Below, in pieces: positions 62,240-64,000 of a DNA stretch of 64,000 nt. Under the pieces are notes generated by a model, which was not told the origin of the DNA, ran no database searches, and saw only the letters and a program-made list of their open reading frames with translations. Every line of letters begins with the position of its first letter. The first letter of the stretch is position 1. Where the stretch lies: NCBI GenBank assembly GCA_003330885.1, contig CP030277.1, positions 62,001 to 126,000 on the forward strand, in the 5' to 3' direction. This DNA comes from Rhodobiaceae bacterium. GTDB taxonomy: Bacteria > Pseudomonadota > Alphaproteobacteria > Parvibaculales > Parvibaculaceae. The translations under genes and the position numbers were made by a program.

Positions 62240-62306
62240 GTGCACCTCCCTTGATGTGGCTCACATATAGGGAGAGGGGCTCAGAACCGGGAGAGGGCGA
62301 GACACG

Positions 62307-62339
62307 GTCTCCTGACACTAAGTGGCAGGAGACTTTTCC
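62307..62339 (+). terminator. strong hairpin with U-run
   Basis: GTCTCCTG (62307-62314) pairs with CAGGAGAC (62326-62333), with an inner CACT/AGTG stem, followed by TTTTCC. It would terminate plus-strand transcription coming past LysR, although the nearest plus gene ends 457 nt upstream. Confidence 0.75.
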
Positions 62340-62340
62340 T

Positions 62341-63063
62341 CTAGCCGTTGCGGCGGTCCATCACCCACAACTGAGCCGCAACACCAAGATTGATCAGGAC
62401 AAACAAGGGCACCACAAGCATGGGCGCAATTGACATGGGGTAGGTGAACACAGCGCGTGCATCCGGCGCGTCAGTGAAGACATAGAGCGGTCCGGGTAAG
62501 CCCAGCTGCAGCAGGATGGGGGCGGCAGGCACAATCACCAGAGCGCCAATAAGGTTCCAGCGCAGGAAACCGCGTCGCGACATCTGTCTCCGCTGAAGCC
62601 GGGAACCCATCCATAGGGCGGACAGACCAAACAATAGATCGGGGATGCCGACCAACAGCTCGAAATAGAGGGGAAACTCGCCGATGGACGTTTTATAGGC
62701 CGTTCCCAGAGCAGAAATCCTCAGCGCATGGAAATAGGCCAACCAGTGAAGGGGCGTGCCCTCCACGATCCTGGCGAGTCCTCTGCGGAGCTCCGAAAAC
62801 AAGAGGATCGGGAGCACACAGATTGAAACCGTGATCACCTGCAGCCAAAGTCCGGGCAGATATGGCATCAGCGCGTCGCTTATAAAGAGTCCCCTCGCGC
62901 CAAGTACGCTTGTCAGAACACCATAGGCGGCAATCCAAAATAGGAAGAGTGTGACGGCGCGGTGGAGGTCAACACGATGGCTTTGCAGGGCGCAACGCCT
63001 CGACAGAAAGAACACAAAGCCGAGCTGGACCATTAATAGGAATGGTGTGAGCGATAGGGGCAT
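62341..63063 (-). CDS. integral membrane protein
   Basis: A 240-residue membrane protein with about six hydrophobic helices (LTPFLLMVQLGFVFFL, VTLFLFWIAAYGVLTS, LPGLWLQVITVSICVLPILLF, FPLYFELLVGIPDLLFGLSAL, FLRWNLIGALVIVPAAPILLQLG, SIAPMLVVPLFVLINLGVAA). GAGGAG lies 7 nt upstream of ATG 63063. It is 28 nt downstream of the SDR gene, so both may form one operon. Family not recognised. Confidence 0.75.
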   Translation of the reverse strand: MPLSLTPFLLMVQLGFVFFLSRRCALQSHRVDLHRAVTLFLFWIAAYGVLTSVLGARGLFISDALMPYLPGLWLQVITVSICVLPILLFSELRRGLARIVEGTPLHWLAYFHALRISALGTAYKTSIGEFPLYFELLVGIPDLLFGLSALWMGSRLQRRQMSRRGFLRWNLIGALVIVPAAPILLQLGLPGPLYVFTDAPDARAVFTYPMSIAPMLVVPLFVLINLGVAAQLWVMDRRNG

Positions 63064-63091
63064 GGAATTTCTCCTCGGTGCGTGGGTGTCG

Positions 63092-63829
63092 CTACCAGTT
63101 CTCCGCAAAGGGACGGATCACCAGATCAAAGCTCCAAGTTGAGCGGTCCTGGTGCGCGACATGGAAGACTTCTTCCGCGATGGCCTTGGGGTGGGCAAAA
63201 AAGGCTTCTCGTTCATGAGGCCAGTCGTCCGGTGGCATGAGCCAAGTGGCTTCCTCGGCATCTGCGTCGAACCAGGTCACGTCGATGGCGGCATCGACGG
63301 TGACGTACGCCACGTGAATGCCTTTGGGGCCGAGGTCCCGCGCCATGGCTTCTGCGAGGACACGTTGAGCGGCTTTTGTGGGGGCAAAGAGCGCATATTT
63401 TGGAACACCGCGATGAGACGCGGTGTTGCCCGTCACAACGATCGTGCCTGCTCCAGCATCAATCATTGCTGGCGTAACATGCCGCGCGAGCGTGAGCAGA
63501 GATGTTGCATTGACGCGGAAGTTGCGTTCAAAGCCTTCAGGGTCGGCATCCAGAAAGGTATCGAACGTATGAGAGACCGCGTTGTGGACAACAATATGTG
63601 GAGGACCCAATTCCTGGGTAATCCTCTCCAGAACGCTCTCAAAGCGCTTTAGGTCGCTCACATCGCAAACATAGGCGTGAGTGTGGGGGATCTCCTTTTC
63701 TAGCGCCGCAAGACGTTCCGCATTGCGGGCGATCATCGCAACCTCATAGCCGCCGTCAACGAACCGACGCACAAGAGATGTACCGGTTGCATCGCCAACG
63801 CCCACAATCAAACAGATTTGACGGGTCAT
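63092..63829 (-). CDS. SDR-fold protein lacking catalytic Tyr and Ser
   Basis: A 245-residue SDR. The start QICLIVGVGDATGTSLVRRFVDGGYEVAMIARN gives a Rossmann fold with an altered glycine pattern. VVHNAVSHTFD replaces N-N-A-G, and the catalytic region reads ITVVTGNTASHRGVPKYALFAPTKAA-like: the Tyr of Y-x-x-x-K is Phe (FAPTK), with Lys kept, and the Ser position is Asn/Thr. Redox activity is therefore doubtful. It may bind a nucleotide or serve a non-oxidative role. GGGAG precedes ATG 63829. Confidence 0.82.
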   Translation of the reverse strand: MTRQICLIVGVGDATGTSLVRRFVDGGYEVAMIARNAERLAALEKEIPHTHAYVCDVSDLKRFESVLERITQELGPPHIVVHNAVSHTFDTFLDADPEGFERNFRVNATSLLTLARHVTPAMIDAGAGTIVVTGNTASHRGVPKYALFAPTKAAQRVLAEAMARDLGPKGIHVAYVTVDAAIDVTWFDADAEEATWLMPPDDWPHEREAFFAHPKAIAEEVFHVAHQDRSTWSFDLVIRPFAENW

Positions 63830-63843
63830 GTTCAGCACTCCCG

Positions 63844-64000
63844 TCACGCGGCTGACGGCGCGCGGCCATAGGGCGCGCCGTATTTTGGATTTTCCTCGCC
63901 CGCCAGCACCACATCGTGCAGCCCTAGATCCACCTCATAAGTGCGGACCCATTCAAGCTCGCCCTTCTGCATCAGCTTCGAAGAATGGGGAGAGCGGGCG
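63844..64000 (-). CDS. 3' end of an unidentified gene, cut by the window edge
   Basis: On the minus strand the last 51 codons are open and end at TGA 63844-63846, 14 nt before the SDR start. The peptide ends LEWVRTYEVDLGLHDVVLAG and then PKYGAPYGRAPSAA. It is too short to identify, but it probably is the upstream member of the same operon. Confidence 0.6.
   Translation of the reverse strand, partial: ARSPHSSKLMQKGELEWVRTYEVDLGLHDVVLAGEENPKYGAPYGRAPSAA

Overview
The window looks like chromosomal DNA of an alphaproteobacterium, possibly a Hyphomicrobiales/Parvibaculaceae-type marine or soil organism. That placement is an inference from gene content: an ScfR-type XRE regulator divergent from glyoxylate-shunt genes, a HisZ/HisG pair, an alphaproteobacterial-type HisRS, a CheZ-like protein, hopanoid-type HpnM/HpnN and many acyl-CoA genes. 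I estimate base composition by eye at about 57% G+C. I see no rRNA, tRNA, CRISPR array, transposase or prophage. Both window ends cut through normal gene neighbourhoods, and the last gene is truncated by the right edge.

Layout: 1-5.5 kb holds a TetR regulator, an alpha/beta hydrolase, a secreted Cys-type sulfatase overlapping a long GST-like protein, and an enolase-superfamily enzyme. 5.5-8.9 kb holds a divergent HpnN-like RND transporter and an HpnM/MlaC-like periplasmic protein. 8.9-15.1 kb is a galactose/galactoside block: an SDR, galT and galK overlapping by ATGA, a GH4 alpha-galactosidase and a divergent GH42 beta-galactosidase. 15.1-24 kb has a DUF819 membrane protein, an LpxR-like outer-membrane protein and a fatty-acid block (two acyl-CoA synthetases, an SDR, an acyl-CoA dehydrogenase, a TetR). 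24-36.3 kb carries a paraoxonase-like protein, two GPH sugar symporters, a D-aminoacylase-like enzyme, a SUMF1-domain protein, a histone-H1-like protein, a nitronate monooxygenase, a GH1 glycosidase, RraA and an MFS exporter.

36.5-45 kb holds a GFA protein, an EstB-type serine hydrolase, two small proteins, aceA and aceB, the divergent ScfR regulator, TonB and a TehA-like channel. 46-57 kb has CheZ, a degenerate sensor kinase, a VOC protein, the hisS-hisZ-hisG run, an FMO/SDR pair with a divergent TetR, and a divergent SHMT. 57-64 kb holds an outer-membrane beta-barrel, an HD hydrolase, a sterol-desaturase-like hydroxylase with a small membrane protein, a LysR regulator, a second GFA protein, a membrane protein and an SDR without the usual catalytic residues.

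Together the genes suggest a heterotroph that imports galactosides and other oligosaccharides through cation symporters, splits them in the cytoplasm (GH1, GH4, GH42) and feeds galactose into the Leloir route (galE and galM are not in view). It also burns fatty acids or acetyl units through acyl-CoA ligases, an acyl-CoA dehydrogenase and the glyoxylate shunt. The strongest unexplained signals are a run of stem-loops at 32.2-32.45 kb that may be a small RNA with an anti-Shine-Dalgarno loop, an orphan gene flanked by two identical terminators next to aceA, a histidine kinase with eroded ATP-binding boxes, an SDR with its catalytic Tyr and Ser replaced, and a SUMF1 protein without catalytic cysteines.
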